Shown here: one piece after another, positions 49,713 to 58,796 of the stretch
Layout of the letters: every line of letters begins with the position of its first letter
Position numbering within the stretch: position 1 is the stretch's first letter
Source of the DNA: Pelotalea chapellei
GTDB lineage: Bacteria > Desulfobacterota > Desulfuromonadia > Geobacterales > Pseudopelobacteraceae
Assembly: GCF_018531195.1 (NCBI RefSeq)
Contig: NZ_JAHDYS010000002.1
Location: forward strand, 186,001-250,000
DNA: 64,000 nt
Direction: 5' to 3'
Made by a program: the position numbers and the translations under genes
Notes under the pieces: model-generated
The model's input: the letters and a program-made list of their open reading frames with translations, nothing else
The model's database searches: none
Told to the model about the DNA's origin: nothing

Positions 49713-50864
49713 ATGGCGCTGAAACTTGGTGAATTGCTGATAAAAGAGGGACTGTTGACCAATGAACAGCTTGAGGAAGCTCTCAAATGCCAGGTCATCT
49801 TCGGCATCAAACTGGGCAGCAGCCTGATTGAACTCGGCATGATCGACGAGAAGAATCTTGTACGGTTGCTCAGCAAGAAGCTGGGCGTACCTGCCGCCAC
49901 GCATAAAGATTTACAGGAAGTATCCTTTAGTACCTACAGCCTTCTTCCTGCAGCGGTGGCTGAAAAATATCGTGTCATACCTTTCAGGCATGAGAATAAG
50001 CGTCTCAGCGTCGCAATGTCTGACCCCACTGATTTCAAAGCTATCGACGAACTCGCCTTTATAACCGGAAACATTATCCAGCCCTTCATTGCGCCGGATA
50101 TGCATATTGCCTTTGCCCTGGAAAAATATTACCAAATCGCTCGTGACATGCGCTATCTCAGGGTGGGGGGAGGCGGGTTCAAGCGCCAGATAACCCCAAA
50201 TGTAAACCTCCCCCCGAAAGCTGTCAAAGCGCCGCCAGTGCCGGAAAAAATTTCGGTGGCCTATGAAAAGGAAGATGGTGAGCTGCTGAATATCGAAATA
50301 CCGGCAGAATTCGAAGGGTTTGGAAATCTGCCCGATCTGCCTGACGAACCCGACACACCCCAGGCACAGCTCGGCAGGTACACCATTGACCAGCTCTCCC
50401 TTGATTTTGCTGCAGCCCGTGAGCGCAACGAAGTCGCCGATGTCTTCATAAAATACCTCGGACAGGACTTCGAGAAAGGGGCGCTGTTCATCATCCGCGG
50501 CAAGATGGCAGTCGGGTGGCGGGCCATTGTCAAGGGAACCAATGTGGACAGATTCGAGGAGCTGACCATTGAACTCGCCGTCCCCTCCGTGTTGCACAAT
50601 GTCATCAAGGAAGGACGATTCTGCATGGGGCCTGTGAGCGCCATCCCCGGTAACCGCCCCATAGCCGCTGCGCTGCAGCTGTCATCAGGGGACACCCTGC
50701 TGGCGATCCCGGTAATCATGGTCAACAAGATCGTCGCCATCGTGCTCGTATCGGCCGAAGCAGCAGCCCTCGGACAGAAGCTGCAGGAACTGCAGAAGCT
50801 GGTCTACAAGGCTTCTCTGGCATTTGAGATGCTGATCATCAGGAACAAGATTTTGATGACGTGA
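49713..50864 (+). CDS. MshEN-domain (GspE N-terminal-like) protein without ATPase
   Basis: 383 residues. The first 150 residues carry the MshEN/T2SSE_N fold: KLGELLIKEGLLTNEQLEEALK, IKLGSSLIELGMIDEKNLVRLLS, VIPFRHENKRLSVAMSDPTD. MshEN domains often bind cyclic-di-GMP. No Walker motif follows; after a linker, residues about 215-380 look like a GAF-type sensor. A likely regulatory protein for secretion or pilus systems, standing after gspN with its own GGAG ribosome site and followed by a terminator. Confidence 0.75.
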   Translation: MALKLGELLIKEGLLTNEQLEEALKCQVIFGIKLGSSLIELGMIDEKNLVRLLSKKLGVPAATHKDLQEVSFSTYSLLPAAVAEKYRVIPFRHENKRLSVAMSDPTDFKAIDELAFITGNIIQPFIAPDMHIAFALEKYYQIARDMRYLRVGGGGFKRQITPNVNLPPKAVKAPPVPEKISVAYEKEDGELLNIEIPAEFEGFGNLPDLPDEPDTPQAQLGRYTIDQLSLDFAAARERNEVADVFIKYLGQDFEKGALFIIRGKMAVGWRAIVKGTNVDRFEELTIELAVPSVLHNVIKEGRFCMGPVSAIPGNRPIAAALQLSSGDTLLAIPVIMVNKIVAIVLVSAEAAALGQKLQELQKLVYKASLAFEMLIIRNKILMT

Positions 50865-50890
50865 CGTCTGTTTTCATATCTGGTTTACTA

Positions 50891-50932
50891 AAATCCCCTG
50901 TGACGGCTGTGCTGTTGCAGGGGATTTTTTTT
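50891..50932 (+). terminator. Rho-independent terminator
   Basis: AAATCCCCTG and CAGGGGATTT pair around a 17-base loop and run into eight T. It closes the secretion region 27 bases after the stop of the MshEN gene. Confidence 0.88.
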
Positions 50933-50956
50933 GTTGTCAGGTGGGACGAGGAAATC

Positions 50957-51004
50957 AGGGCGGGGCAACCCCGAATAAGCAGGGCGGGGGAACCCCGCCC
51001 CTAC
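50957..51004. repeat. REP palindrome pair upstream of RAYT
   Basis: Two GC-rich palindromes: a shortened GGGCGGGG-CAA-CCCCG and a full GGGCGGGGG-AA-CCCCGCCCCTAC. Same family as the copies at 51441, 51513, 51766 and 59564. Non-coding, in the gap between the terminator and the transposase gene. Confidence 0.8.
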
Positions 51005-51095
51005 GGGAATTAAACAAAAATCATTTTAATGGACTTATTTTGTCGCGAGGGTGTGATAATGTGCGCGGGACAGAGCAGGTGGTTTGGAGGTCCGC

Positions 51096-51755
51096 ATGAA
51101 GCATGATCCAGACGTTCATCGTCGACGTTCATTTCGCTTGCGCGGATATGACTATTCCGCAGCCGGGGCGTATTTCGTGACCCTATGCGTTTATGGTCGG
51201 GAATGTCTTTTAGGCGACATAAGAAACAGCGAGATGGTTTTGAATGATGCCGGGAACGCTGTTAGAGAATGGTGGCAAGGGGTCTCCGATCATTTTGTAA
51301 ACGTACATCTCGATGAATTTATGATCATGCCAAACCATTTTCATGGAATCGTTGTAATAACCGACGCGGGGACGGAGATAACCCGCCCATTATTGAAAAA
51401 CGATGAAACGGCCGGTATTACCCCAGATTCACCAGAATACGTAGGGGCGGGGTCCCCCCGCCCGCTTTTGAATTCAACAAATATGAACCGAGGCGGGGCA
51501 ATCCTAATGAACCAGGGCGGGGAGACCCCGCCCCTACCGACCCTTGGGCAGATCATCGGGTATTTCAAATACCAATCGACCAAGCAGACCAACCAGATGC
51601 GCGGAAATCCCGGTTGTCCGGTGTGGCAGCGCAACTATTACGAAAGAGTCATCCGCGACGAACGGGAACTGGATGCTGCGCGGAAATATATCCTAGAAAA
51701 CCCGATCAAATGGGACCTGGACCGGGAGAACCCAACAAACGTACCACGCCCATAA
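51096..51755 (+). CDS. REP-associated tyrosine transposase (RAYT)
   Basis: 219 residues from ATG 51096 (TTTGGAGG upstream). HUH-type Y1 nuclease: IMPNHFHGIVV is the metal-binding HUH motif and GYFKYQSTKQTN lies near the catalytic Tyr; RNYYERVIRDERELDAARKYI is the RAYT C-terminal signature. Such proteins bind and cut REP palindromes. Residues about 116-147 are encoded by REP sequence itself, kept in frame (GAGSPRPLL and GGETPPLP), so the ORF carries an insertion between its catalytic motifs. Activity may be affected. Confidence 0.88.
   Translation: MKHDPDVHRRRSFRLRGYDYSAAGAYFVTLCVYGRECLLGDIRNSEMVLNDAGNAVREWWQGVSDHFVNVHLDEFMIMPNHFHGIVVITDAGTEITRPLLKNDETAGITPDSPEYVGAGSPRPLLNSTNMNRGGAILMNQGGETPPLPTLGQIIGYFKYQSTKQTNQMRGNPGCPVWQRNYYERVIRDERELDAARKYILENPIKWDLDRENPTNVPRP
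51441..51536. repeat. Inverted REP pair inside the RAYT coding sequence
   Basis: GTAGGGGCGGGG...CCCGCCC at 51441-51463 and the opposite orientation GGGCGGGGAGACCCCGCCCCTAC at 51514-51536, with a partial GGCGGGG at 51492 between them. An in-frame BIME-like cassette. Confidence 0.82.
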
Positions 51756-51765
51756 ACACAACACC

Positions 51766-51788
51766 GTAGGGGCGGGGTCTCCCCGCCC
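51766..51788. repeat. REP palindrome downstream of RAYT
   Basis: GTAGGGGCGGGG-T-CTCCCCGCCC; full-length member of the family, 33 bases ahead of the exonuclease start. Confidence 0.82.
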
Positions 51789-51820
51789 TGTTTTGGGTCC
51801 ACCGCCCGATTTGGAGGGTC

Positions 51821-52348
51821 ATGTTTTCGAAAAATAAGCGCTACATCTGTCTGGATGTTGAAACGACGGGCCTCTCCCCCCATCGTGGCGACAGAGTGAT
51901 CGAGTTGGCCGCAATCATGGTGGAGCGGGATGGCGTTGTTGATGAGTTCACCACGCTGATCGATGTGGAATGCCGGATACATCGGGACGCCGAACGGGTC
52001 CACGGGATCAGCAGAGCAATGCTGGCGGGACATCCGAAGCCGGAAGAAGTCTGGCGCAGATTCAGGGAGTTTATCGGTACAGCGCCGCTGGTTGCCCACA
52101 ATGCCCGCTTCGACCTCTCTTTCATCCGTCATGAACTGGGGCAATTGGGGTTGGAATTACAAAACCCGGAGATCTGCACCGTCAAGCTGTCCCGCAAGTT
52201 GTATCCGCATCTGTCCAGTCACCGGCTTGAATCAGTTGCACAGCACGTGCTGGGAGAGATACCTGCTGAGTGCCGCCTGCATCGGGCCTTGGATGATGCC
52301 AGATTGCTGGCGATGGTGTGGGTGGGGATGGGGATAAGCTTTCCCTAA
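51821..52348 (+). CDS. DEDDh 3'-5' exonuclease (DnaQ-like)
   Basis: 175 residues. Exo I CLDVETTGL, Exo II HNARFDLSFI and Exo III with the His in HRALDDARLLAMV: a stand-alone Pol III epsilon-type exonuclease domain. The gene ends 28 bases before cas3 on the same strand, so it probably heads the cas transcript. DnaQ-family exonucleases are known to trim prespacers for Cas1-Cas2 in type I-E systems, so a role in spacer acquisition is a fair inference; general DNA repair is the alternative. Confidence 0.88.
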   Translation: MFSKNKRYICLDVETTGLSPHRGDRVIELAAIMVERDGVVDEFTTLIDVECRIHRDAERVHGISRAMLAGHPKPEEVWRRFREFIGTAPLVAHNARFDLSFIRHELGQLGLELQNPEICTVKLSRKLYPHLSSHRLESVAQHVLGEIPAECRLHRALDDARLLAMVWVGMGISFP

Positions 52349-52376
52349 GTAATGCGGGATAGCAAAGGAGGTCGAA

Positions 52377-54935
52377 ATGATGTTTTGGGCAAAAACAACA
52401 GCGGATGGAAAACCTGGTATTGGTGTCTTCGAGCATATGGTCAATGTTGGATGTGTGGCTCGTTGTCTTGCCGAAACAGCACCGGAACTTCTAAGGCGAC
52501 TCAACCTGCTGGCATCGATAGTCGGTGCACTTGCCGCACTCCACGATTTAGGTAAATTGTCGCCTGGCTTCCAGCGGAAATGTGAAGCATGGCTTGAGGA
52601 AAACAGTCTGACGATAACTGTCCGTAACGGCTGTTGGGATACCGGAACAGAATCGGATCATGGCAAGGTGTCACATGCAGCGATTCAAGATTTTCTTATT
52701 CAGCAAGGTGTTGCCAGAAGTTGTGCAAAATATGTGGCAGCAGCACTTGGCGGCCACCATGGCAGACTGAAATATCTCCCCAATGATCGGGGAATTCGCC
52801 CACCACTCATCAAACAGTCTTCTGAAAATTTAAGCGGCATTGAGTGGGACAAGGAACGCCACCAATGTGCCCAACAGGTTTGGGATTTTTTCAAACCTGA
52901 AGCCATTACCGATTCGCTCACCGGTGATTCACCAGCCATTTGGTGGCTTGCCGGTCTTACTTCTGTTGCTGATTGGATCGGCTCCGATGAACAGTTTTTT
53001 TCTGCTGTGCCGGATACTGTAGAACAAGATATTCCGGAAATTGCCCTCCAAGCCATTGAATCAATCGGCCTCATGCCACCGTCAATCACGCTTGATCTAA
53101 CGTTTAAACAGTTATTCGGTTTTTCCCCCAACGAGATGCAGACACGAACGCTTGAGGCGGTAAACAGCCCAGGCGTTTACGTCATAGAAGCACCGATGGG
53201 CATGGGCAAGACCGAGGCGGCGCTTGGTGCAGCCTATCAACTATTGGCAGCAGGGAAGGCGCGGGGAATATATTTTGCCCTTCCCACCCAGGCGACGAGC
53301 AATCGCATTCACCTGCGTATGAACGACTTCCTGCAACGGATCTCCCCAGCAGTAGGCCCCGGCAGGCTTATTCACGGCGGTTCATGGTTGATGCAAGAGA
53401 ATATGAATTTCAGGCCGGCAGCCAATGGGCGAAAGGAAAAATTTTCTGAAGACGCGCGAAACGGCAGAGATTGGTTCGCATCAGCAAAACGGGCTTTGCT
53501 GGCACCGTTCGGGGTAGGCACTGTCGATCAAGCCTTGCTTGGCGTTGTAGCCGCAAAGCATTTCTTTATCCGGCACTTTGCCCTGGCAGGCAAGGTGGTC
53601 ATTCTCGATGAAGTTCACTCCTACGATCTTTATACCGGCACCCTGATAGATAAGCTCATTACGACGCTTGAAGGACTCGGTTGTACGGTGATTATCCTCT
53701 CTGCCACGCTGACCGGCAAACGCAGAGGACAGATTATTGAGAAATCGGGCAATGCATCGGAAGACGCGGAACAGCCTTACCCGCTTATATCTGGGCGGAT
53801 GGAAGGAACACCATTTGCTCCGATTGGTGCGGCAGCGCCGGAGTCTCGGAAAGTAACAGTGGAGTTTATAAACTCTGAAAAAGCGATGCATGAAGCGCTC
53901 GCAGTTGCCCGAAGTGGCGGGACGATACTCTGGATTTGCAATACTGTGGGTGTGGCGCAGAAGCAGTTGCGACGGTTTCAGGAGCTTGTTCAAGGTGAAT
54001 TCCCCCTTGGATTGCTGCATTCCCGTTTTCCATTCTGGCGTCGTGAAGAGTTGGAAACCGAGTGGATGGGACGATTTGGTAAGGAAAGCTCGACCAGATG
54101 CGGTTCAATCCTTGTTTCCACCCAGGTTGTGGAACAGAGCGTTGATCTTGATACCGATCTTCTGATTACTGAGCTTGCTCCAACCGATATGTTGCTGCAA
54201 CGACTCGGACGTCTCTGGCGGCATGATAGAGGTAAAAGGCCGGTGGATGTCCCGCGCATCTGCATTATTGAGGAGACTATACCACTTGACGAATTTCGAC
54301 AATTAACTCCTGAAAAAATAAAGAAAAACTTTGGTAATAAGTCCTTTGTTTATGACCCATACATTCTGTTGCGTTCTCTTGAAGTTTGGCAGGCGCAGTC
54401 AAAAGTGGCTGTGCCAGCTCAGATACGTTCGCTTATTGAGGAAACGTACACTGATCGGGATGATGAGCCGGAGTCATGGCAAAAGCTATTTGATGAGGTA
54501 TATGGCAAAACTTTAGTGTATCGGCAGAGAGCTCTGTCAACCAGCAACATTTGGCAGGCTGCTCTTGATGACCATGAAGGTGTCCAGACCAGGTTGAATG
54601 AGCTGCAAACGGTAACTATGGTGCTTTGCCGGGTTATTGCCGAGCATTCGGTAACATTTGTTGACACCACGACAGTTGAACTCGGCGGAGAGCAGTTCCG
54701 TTTTGCCACGGCAAAGGCAATCCATAAGAATCTGGTCAAGGTTCCATTGCATCATTTTGAACGGGTGCAGTCGTGTCCTGAGTTTGAAGAATACATCTAC
54801 GAGACCCAGTGTGCCGGGATTGTTAATGCTGATGGCTCGGTGTCAGTCAAAGGACTGAAGGAAGGAGTCAGGGTGTTCTATTCAGATGATTTGGGGTTGC
54901 TTGTTGAGAAAACTTCAGGAAAGGAGGAAGTATGA
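52377..54935 (+). CDS. cas3: CRISPR-associated helicase-nuclease Cas3
   Basis: 852 residues, AAAGGAGG ribosome site. N-terminal HD nuclease: LHDLGKL at residues 55-61 (H56, D57) and GGHHGRLKY near 125. SF2 helicase: APMGMGKTEAAL, DEVHSYD, LSATLTGKRR, STQVVEQSVDLD and QRLGRLWRHDR. Recruited by Cascade to unwind and degrade target DNA. A single-chain HD-helicase form as in type I-E. Its stop overlaps cse1. Confidence 0.97.
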   Translation: MMFWAKTTADGKPGIGVFEHMVNVGCVARCLAETAPELLRRLNLLASIVGALAALHDLGKLSPGFQRKCEAWLEENSLTITVRNGCWDTGTESDHGKVSHAAIQDFLIQQGVARSCAKYVAAALGGHHGRLKYLPNDRGIRPPLIKQSSENLSGIEWDKERHQCAQQVWDFFKPEAITDSLTGDSPAIWWLAGLTSVADWIGSDEQFFSAVPDTVEQDIPEIALQAIESIGLMPPSITLDLTFKQLFGFSPNEMQTRTLEAVNSPGVYVIEAPMGMGKTEAALGAAYQLLAAGKARGIYFALPTQATSNRIHLRMNDFLQRISPAVGPGRLIHGGSWLMQENMNFRPAANGRKEKFSEDARNGRDWFASAKRALLAPFGVGTVDQALLGVVAAKHFFIRHFALAGKVVILDEVHSYDLYTGTLIDKLITTLEGLGCTVIILSATLTGKRRGQIIEKSGNASEDAEQPYPLISGRMEGTPFAPIGAAAPESRKVTVEFINSEKAMHEALAVARSGGTILWICNTVGVAQKQLRRFQELVQGEFPLGLLHSRFPFWRREELETEWMGRFGKESSTRCGSILVSTQVVEQSVDLDTDLLITELAPTDMLLQRLGRLWRHDRGKRPVDVPRICIIEETIPLDEFRQLTPEKIKKNFGNKSFVYDPYILLRSLEVWQAQSKVAVPAQIRSLIEETYTDRDDEPESWQKLFDEVYGKTLVYRQRALSTSNIWQAALDDHEGVQTRLNELQTVTMVLCRVIAEHSVTFVDTTTVELGGEQFRFATAKAIHKNLVKVPLHHFERVQSCPEFEEYIYETQCAGIVNADGSVSVKGLKEGVRVFYSDDLGLLVEKTSGKEEV

Positions 54936-56524
54936 ACGTTGCCTTTGACCAGTGGATACCGGTTGTCGATCCTGCTGGTAAACGAGAGCTGGCAAGTCTG
55001 AGCAGCGTACTTGCCGAAGGGGAGAAATACGCCGATCTGGCGGTAAGGCCGCATGAGCGGGTTGCCCTTATGCGACTGTTTCTCTGTATTGCCCATGCTG
55101 CTCTGGATGGGCCGAAGAATTATGATGAATGGTGCGAGGTGCCGAAAAAACTGCCGGGGGCGGCGCGGAAGTATTTGGAGGAGTGGAAGGATTCTTTTGA
55201 GTTGTTCCACCCGACAAAGCCATGGTTGCAGGTGGCGGAGTTATTTGGGGATAAAACTTCTCCTGTGGCTCTTTTGGATTTTGAGTTGGCAACTGGCAAT
55301 AATTCGACGCTTTTTGACCATGATGGCCTACGCGAACATCGAAATATTGAGCCATATAGGCTTGCGCTTAACTTAATAACCTTTCTGAACTTTTCACCTG
55401 GTGGCGGCTCGCCCGTTGCTCAATGGAAGACTACAAAAACAAATCAAGTAGGTAATCCTGATGCCCCTTGTTTGTCTCAATCAATGGCGCACTGCCTATT
55501 ACGTGGAAAATCCGTTGCAGAGACCATTTACTTAAACCTGCCAACATATGAAATGCTTGGTGAAGCTTACAAGAGGTTTGAAATCACCAAAGAGGATGAG
55601 TACGAATATTCTCATATCGCATTTGGCAGACCGGTTTGGGAAGACTTTCCATTGACTCCGGACTATGGGCAAGATGGTGTGATAAACGCATCCAGAACGT
55701 ACTTAGGGCGTTTGGTGCCAATTTCTCGCTGGATACGCTTTGTTCATGATTCAGATCGCATGTACTGCTGTAATGGATTTAAGTACGACACTTACAAAGA
55801 TGGTTTTGCAGCAGAGCCGACAGCAGCGGTTCGAGTTGTTACATCAAAGGATAAAAAAGGAAATGAACTAAAAGAACGGCGAGTTGTTAAAGCCGATCCA
55901 ACCAAAGCGTTATGGAGAGAGTTGACTGCACTTTTTGTAAAAAGAACAGCAGAAGGGCTTGGCGGGGCATTTGCTATGCAAAATGCACCTTATGACAAGG
56001 AGTTTGACTTTCATATCTGTGCGATTACTCGCGATCAAGCATCCATGGACATTGCTTTGGAATCAGTTTTTCATATCTCACCAATGTTTCAAGCAAATGT
56101 AGCAAATTATCAGGAAGAAGTTCAATTGGCTGAAAGGCACTCACGAAAACTTGGTTGGGCAATTGAAACATATCGCAGAGAAATTGATGGTGGATGGGAA
56201 GGGCGGCTTAAGGGGGCTGGAGCTAGTAAAGGAGAGTTGAAAATAAAGCTCTTCTCTATCGCAACCATCCATTTCTGGACAACAGTAGAAAAGAACCTCC
56301 AGCTCCTCTTCTCTCATATCGACGCAATAGGCACTGACGATGCCATCCCCACCCGTGACGTTTGGCGGAAAATGCTGTTTGCTGCCGCCTGCGATGCCTA
56401 TCGTGTAGCCTGCGGCCAGGAGACCTCCCGCCAAATTAAGGCTTTTGCCAAAGGCTTGCAGAAACTGACTTCAACAAAAGATGAACCGGAAGATACCAAC
56501 GAAACCAAGGAGGAGGTTGTATGA
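54932..56524 (+). CDS. casA: Cascade large subunit Cse1 (Cas8e)
   Basis: 530 residues, ATGA overlap with cas3. Opens with NVAFDQWIPVV and continues with the Cse1 pattern (ELFHPTKPWLQVAELF, LNLITFLNFSPGGGSP). Recognises the PAM and calls Cas3. Length is normal for the family. Confidence 0.95.
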   Translation: MNVAFDQWIPVVDPAGKRELASLSSVLAEGEKYADLAVRPHERVALMRLFLCIAHAALDGPKNYDEWCEVPKKLPGAARKYLEEWKDSFELFHPTKPWLQVAELFGDKTSPVALLDFELATGNNSTLFDHDGLREHRNIEPYRLALNLITFLNFSPGGGSPVAQWKTTKTNQVGNPDAPCLSQSMAHCLLRGKSVAETIYLNLPTYEMLGEAYKRFEITKEDEYEYSHIAFGRPVWEDFPLTPDYGQDGVINASRTYLGRLVPISRWIRFVHDSDRMYCCNGFKYDTYKDGFAAEPTAAVRVVTSKDKKGNELKERRVVKADPTKALWRELTALFVKRTAEGLGGAFAMQNAPYDKEFDFHICAITRDQASMDIALESVFHISPMFQANVANYQEEVQLAERHSRKLGWAIETYRREIDGGWEGRLKGAGASKGELKIKLFSIATIHFWTTVEKNLQLLFSHIDAIGTDDAIPTRDVWRKMLFAAACDAYRVACGQETSRQIKAFAKGLQKLTSTKDEPEDTNETKEEVV

Positions 56525-57042
56525 GCAGGCTTCTTGAACGACTCCGCAAGTGTCAGGATGACCGGGGAATGATGGCTAACCTCCGGTGCATACTTGTGGC
56601 CAACAAAAAACACCGAGCCTGGCCAGCGTTAAACCGGCTTGACGTGGCGATTGACAAGGAAATTCCGGCATTCATCGCCGGACTCTTTGCCTCTCATCCC
56701 GAAGGTGATTCAAGTTCAATTTCAAACTTCGGAGAGACCTGCAAGCGGATTGAAAAGGCACGAGGCGAGGAGACATCCGATTTCAGCAGTAATGCTGAAG
56801 GTACCAGGAAAAAGAATCTAACCTCAACTGAACGGCGTTTTCAGCATCTCCTGGCTGCAAACAAAGGTGAAATTCAGGATCGAGTAAAGAGAATGGTTCT
56901 TATGGCCAAGTCTCAAGGGGTGGCGGTCAATTATGCGAAACTGCTTCATGACTTGGAATATTGGGGAGACCGCACCAAAACCGAATGGGCTGCCTCATTC
57001 TGGACACCGGGCACGGAGCCTGTTGACGAGGAGGGCGTATGA
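56521..57042 (+). CDS. casB: Cascade small subunit Cse2 (Cas11e)
   Basis: 173 residues, helical and basic, coupled to cse1 (ATGA) and to cas6e. The GMMANLRCIL start and NYAKLLHDLEYW end fit Cse2. Present as a dimer along the Cascade belly, stabilising the R-loop. Confidence 0.92.
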   Translation: MSRLLERLRKCQDDRGMMANLRCILVANKKHRAWPALNRLDVAIDKEIPAFIAGLFASHPEGDSSSISNFGETCKRIEKARGEETSDFSSNAEGTRKKNLTSTERRFQHLLAANKGEIQDRVKRMVLMAKSQGVAVNYAKLLHDLEYWGDRTKTEWAASFWTPGTEPVDEEGV

Positions 57043-57725
57043 ACTGGCTTGCCAGATTGGAAGTAGATTCAGAAACAGCCCGAGTGGAGCGAATTTTCGA
57101 CAGTTACGCCTGGCATAAGAAGATATGGGACTGTTTCCCAAATATGCCGGATTCAGAACGTACTTTTCTGACCAGGATTGATCCGCTTGAAGGTGCACTC
57201 AGGGTGTGGGTTCTTGCCGACACCAAACCGATTTGCCCGCAATGGTGCCCAACAGAAGGCTTTGCACTTAACTGCATATCACCAACGTTTTTATCACATC
57301 GTCATTATGCCTTTGATGTGCGCACCAATCCCGTTAAGTCCCTTGTTCAGCGTGATGCCAACGGCCAGCCACTGCTCAAGGCTAACGGCAAACGAAAATC
57401 AGGCAAGCGAGTTGCCCTGATAAATCCAGACGAATTGCGGGCTTGGCTGATTCGTAAAGGGGATGTTCGATGCCAGGATAAAGACACTGGCAAAGATGTA
57501 CCTGGTGGATTTCGCATTGTTGAAGAGATGCCACTGGAAATCAGCCCGATGATAGAAAGCCACTTTCGGAAAAATGGAGAGAGTGCGTATCACGGTGGCG
57601 TTCAGTTTCGCGGAACTTTGGAAGTCACGGACCGGGAGCATTTTATAAAAACCTATCAATCAGGCATGGGTAGCGCCAAAGGTTTCGGTTTTGGCCTTTT
57701 ACTGCTTGCTCCGATCAATTTGTAA
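57039..57725 (+). CDS. cas6e: crRNA-processing endoribonuclease Cas6e
   Basis: 228 residues. The catalytic His is probably H26 in SYAWHKKIWDCFP, the position used by characterised Cas6e; the glycine-rich loop GMGSAKGFGFGLLLL near the C-terminus grips RNA. Cleaves at the base of the repeat stem. It stands before cas7e and cas5e, unlike the E. coli order where it is last of the Cascade genes. Confidence 0.94.
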   Translation: MNWLARLEVDSETARVERIFDSYAWHKKIWDCFPNMPDSERTFLTRIDPLEGALRVWVLADTKPICPQWCPTEGFALNCISPTFLSHRHYAFDVRTNPVKSLVQRDANGQPLLKANGKRKSGKRVALINPDELRAWLIRKGDVRCQDKDTGKDVPGGFRIVEEMPLEISPMIESHFRKNGESAYHGGVQFRGTLEVTDREHFIKTYQSGMGSAKGFGFGLLLLAPINL

Positions 57726-57758
57726 TTATTTGAAATATACCAAAAGGAGATCTTACCA

Positions 57759-58796
57759 ATGAAACATCTGGAACTGCACATCATTCAATCCGTACCGGTA
57801 GCCTGTCTCAACCGTGATGACCTCAATTCACCAAAGACCGCCGTGTTTGGCGGTGTCCAGCGGGCTCGGGTTTCCAGCCAATCGTGGAAGCGGGCTATTC
57901 GGGAGATGGCAAAAGACATATCACCGGAGCAATTCAAAGGGGAGCGCACACGCCTGATGTACGAACCATTGGTTAAGGAAATGACCGCCGCAGGTCTTTC
58001 GACAGCCGATGCAGACGAAGGTGCAAAGAAGATCATTGATGCGCTGGTAAAGCTTGATCCGAAATCCAAAGATAAGGTTAAAGCCACGACGCTCTATTTC
58101 ATGTCTCCAATGGAGTTGGAAACGATTGCCAAGAGCTATGCGGAAACAAAGGACGCAAAGAAAGCCCTGAAAGCCATTGATGCTAAATCGCTGAAAGATG
58201 CCGCTGATATATCCGTGTTTGGTCGCATGGTCGCCAATGATCACTCCTTGACGGTCGAAGCAGCTTCCATGTTCTCCCACGCTCTGTCTACGCACAAGGT
58301 TGATAACGAAATCGACTTTTTCTCTGCTGTTGACGACCTGCAGCCCAAGGAAGAATCCGGCGCTGGTATGACAAGTACCCTTGAGTTTAATTCCGCTACC
58401 TACTATCGCTTTGCCGCGCTTAACTTAGACATGCTTGCCGATGCGGACCATCTTGGTGCTCTGAGCAATGAAGAGCGTCAAAGCGTGGTGCGCACTTTCG
58501 TGGAGGCTACTATTAAAGCGATTCCCAGTGCCCGCAAAAACACCATGAACGGCAACACGCTTCCTGCTTATGTGCTAGGCGTGGTGAGGGAAAAAGGGCA
58601 TCCGGTTCAGCTTGTGAACGCCTTTGAAACTGCTGTTCGGCCAACGCAGGGGTATGCTGTAAAGTCGATTGAGTTCATGAAATCAGAGTATGCAAAATTG
58701 AAAGATATCTGGGGCATTGAGGCAGTTTTTGAAAAAGCGATTCCTGATGTCGGGCTAAAGGCATTTCTTGACGAGGTGGTGGAACATGTCATCTGA
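57759..58796 (+). CDS. casC: Cascade backbone subunit Cas7e (Cse4)
   Basis: 345 residues, AAAGGAG ribosome site. LELHIIQSVPVACLNRDDLNSPK and GGVQRARVSSQSWKRA are Cas7e signatures; six copies form the crRNA-binding filament. A fresh ribosome site after a 33-base gap suits its higher copy need. Confidence 0.96.
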   Translation: MKHLELHIIQSVPVACLNRDDLNSPKTAVFGGVQRARVSSQSWKRAIREMAKDISPEQFKGERTRLMYEPLVKEMTAAGLSTADADEGAKKIIDALVKLDPKSKDKVKATTLYFMSPMELETIAKSYAETKDAKKALKAIDAKSLKDAADISVFGRMVANDHSLTVEAASMFSHALSTHKVDNEIDFFSAVDDLQPKEESGAGMTSTLEFNSATYYRFAALNLDMLADADHLGALSNEERQSVVRTFVEATIKAIPSARKNTMNGNTLPAYVLGVVREKGHPVQLVNAFETAVRPTQGYAVKSIEFMKSEYAKLKDIWGIEAVFEKAIPDVGLKAFLDEVVEHVI

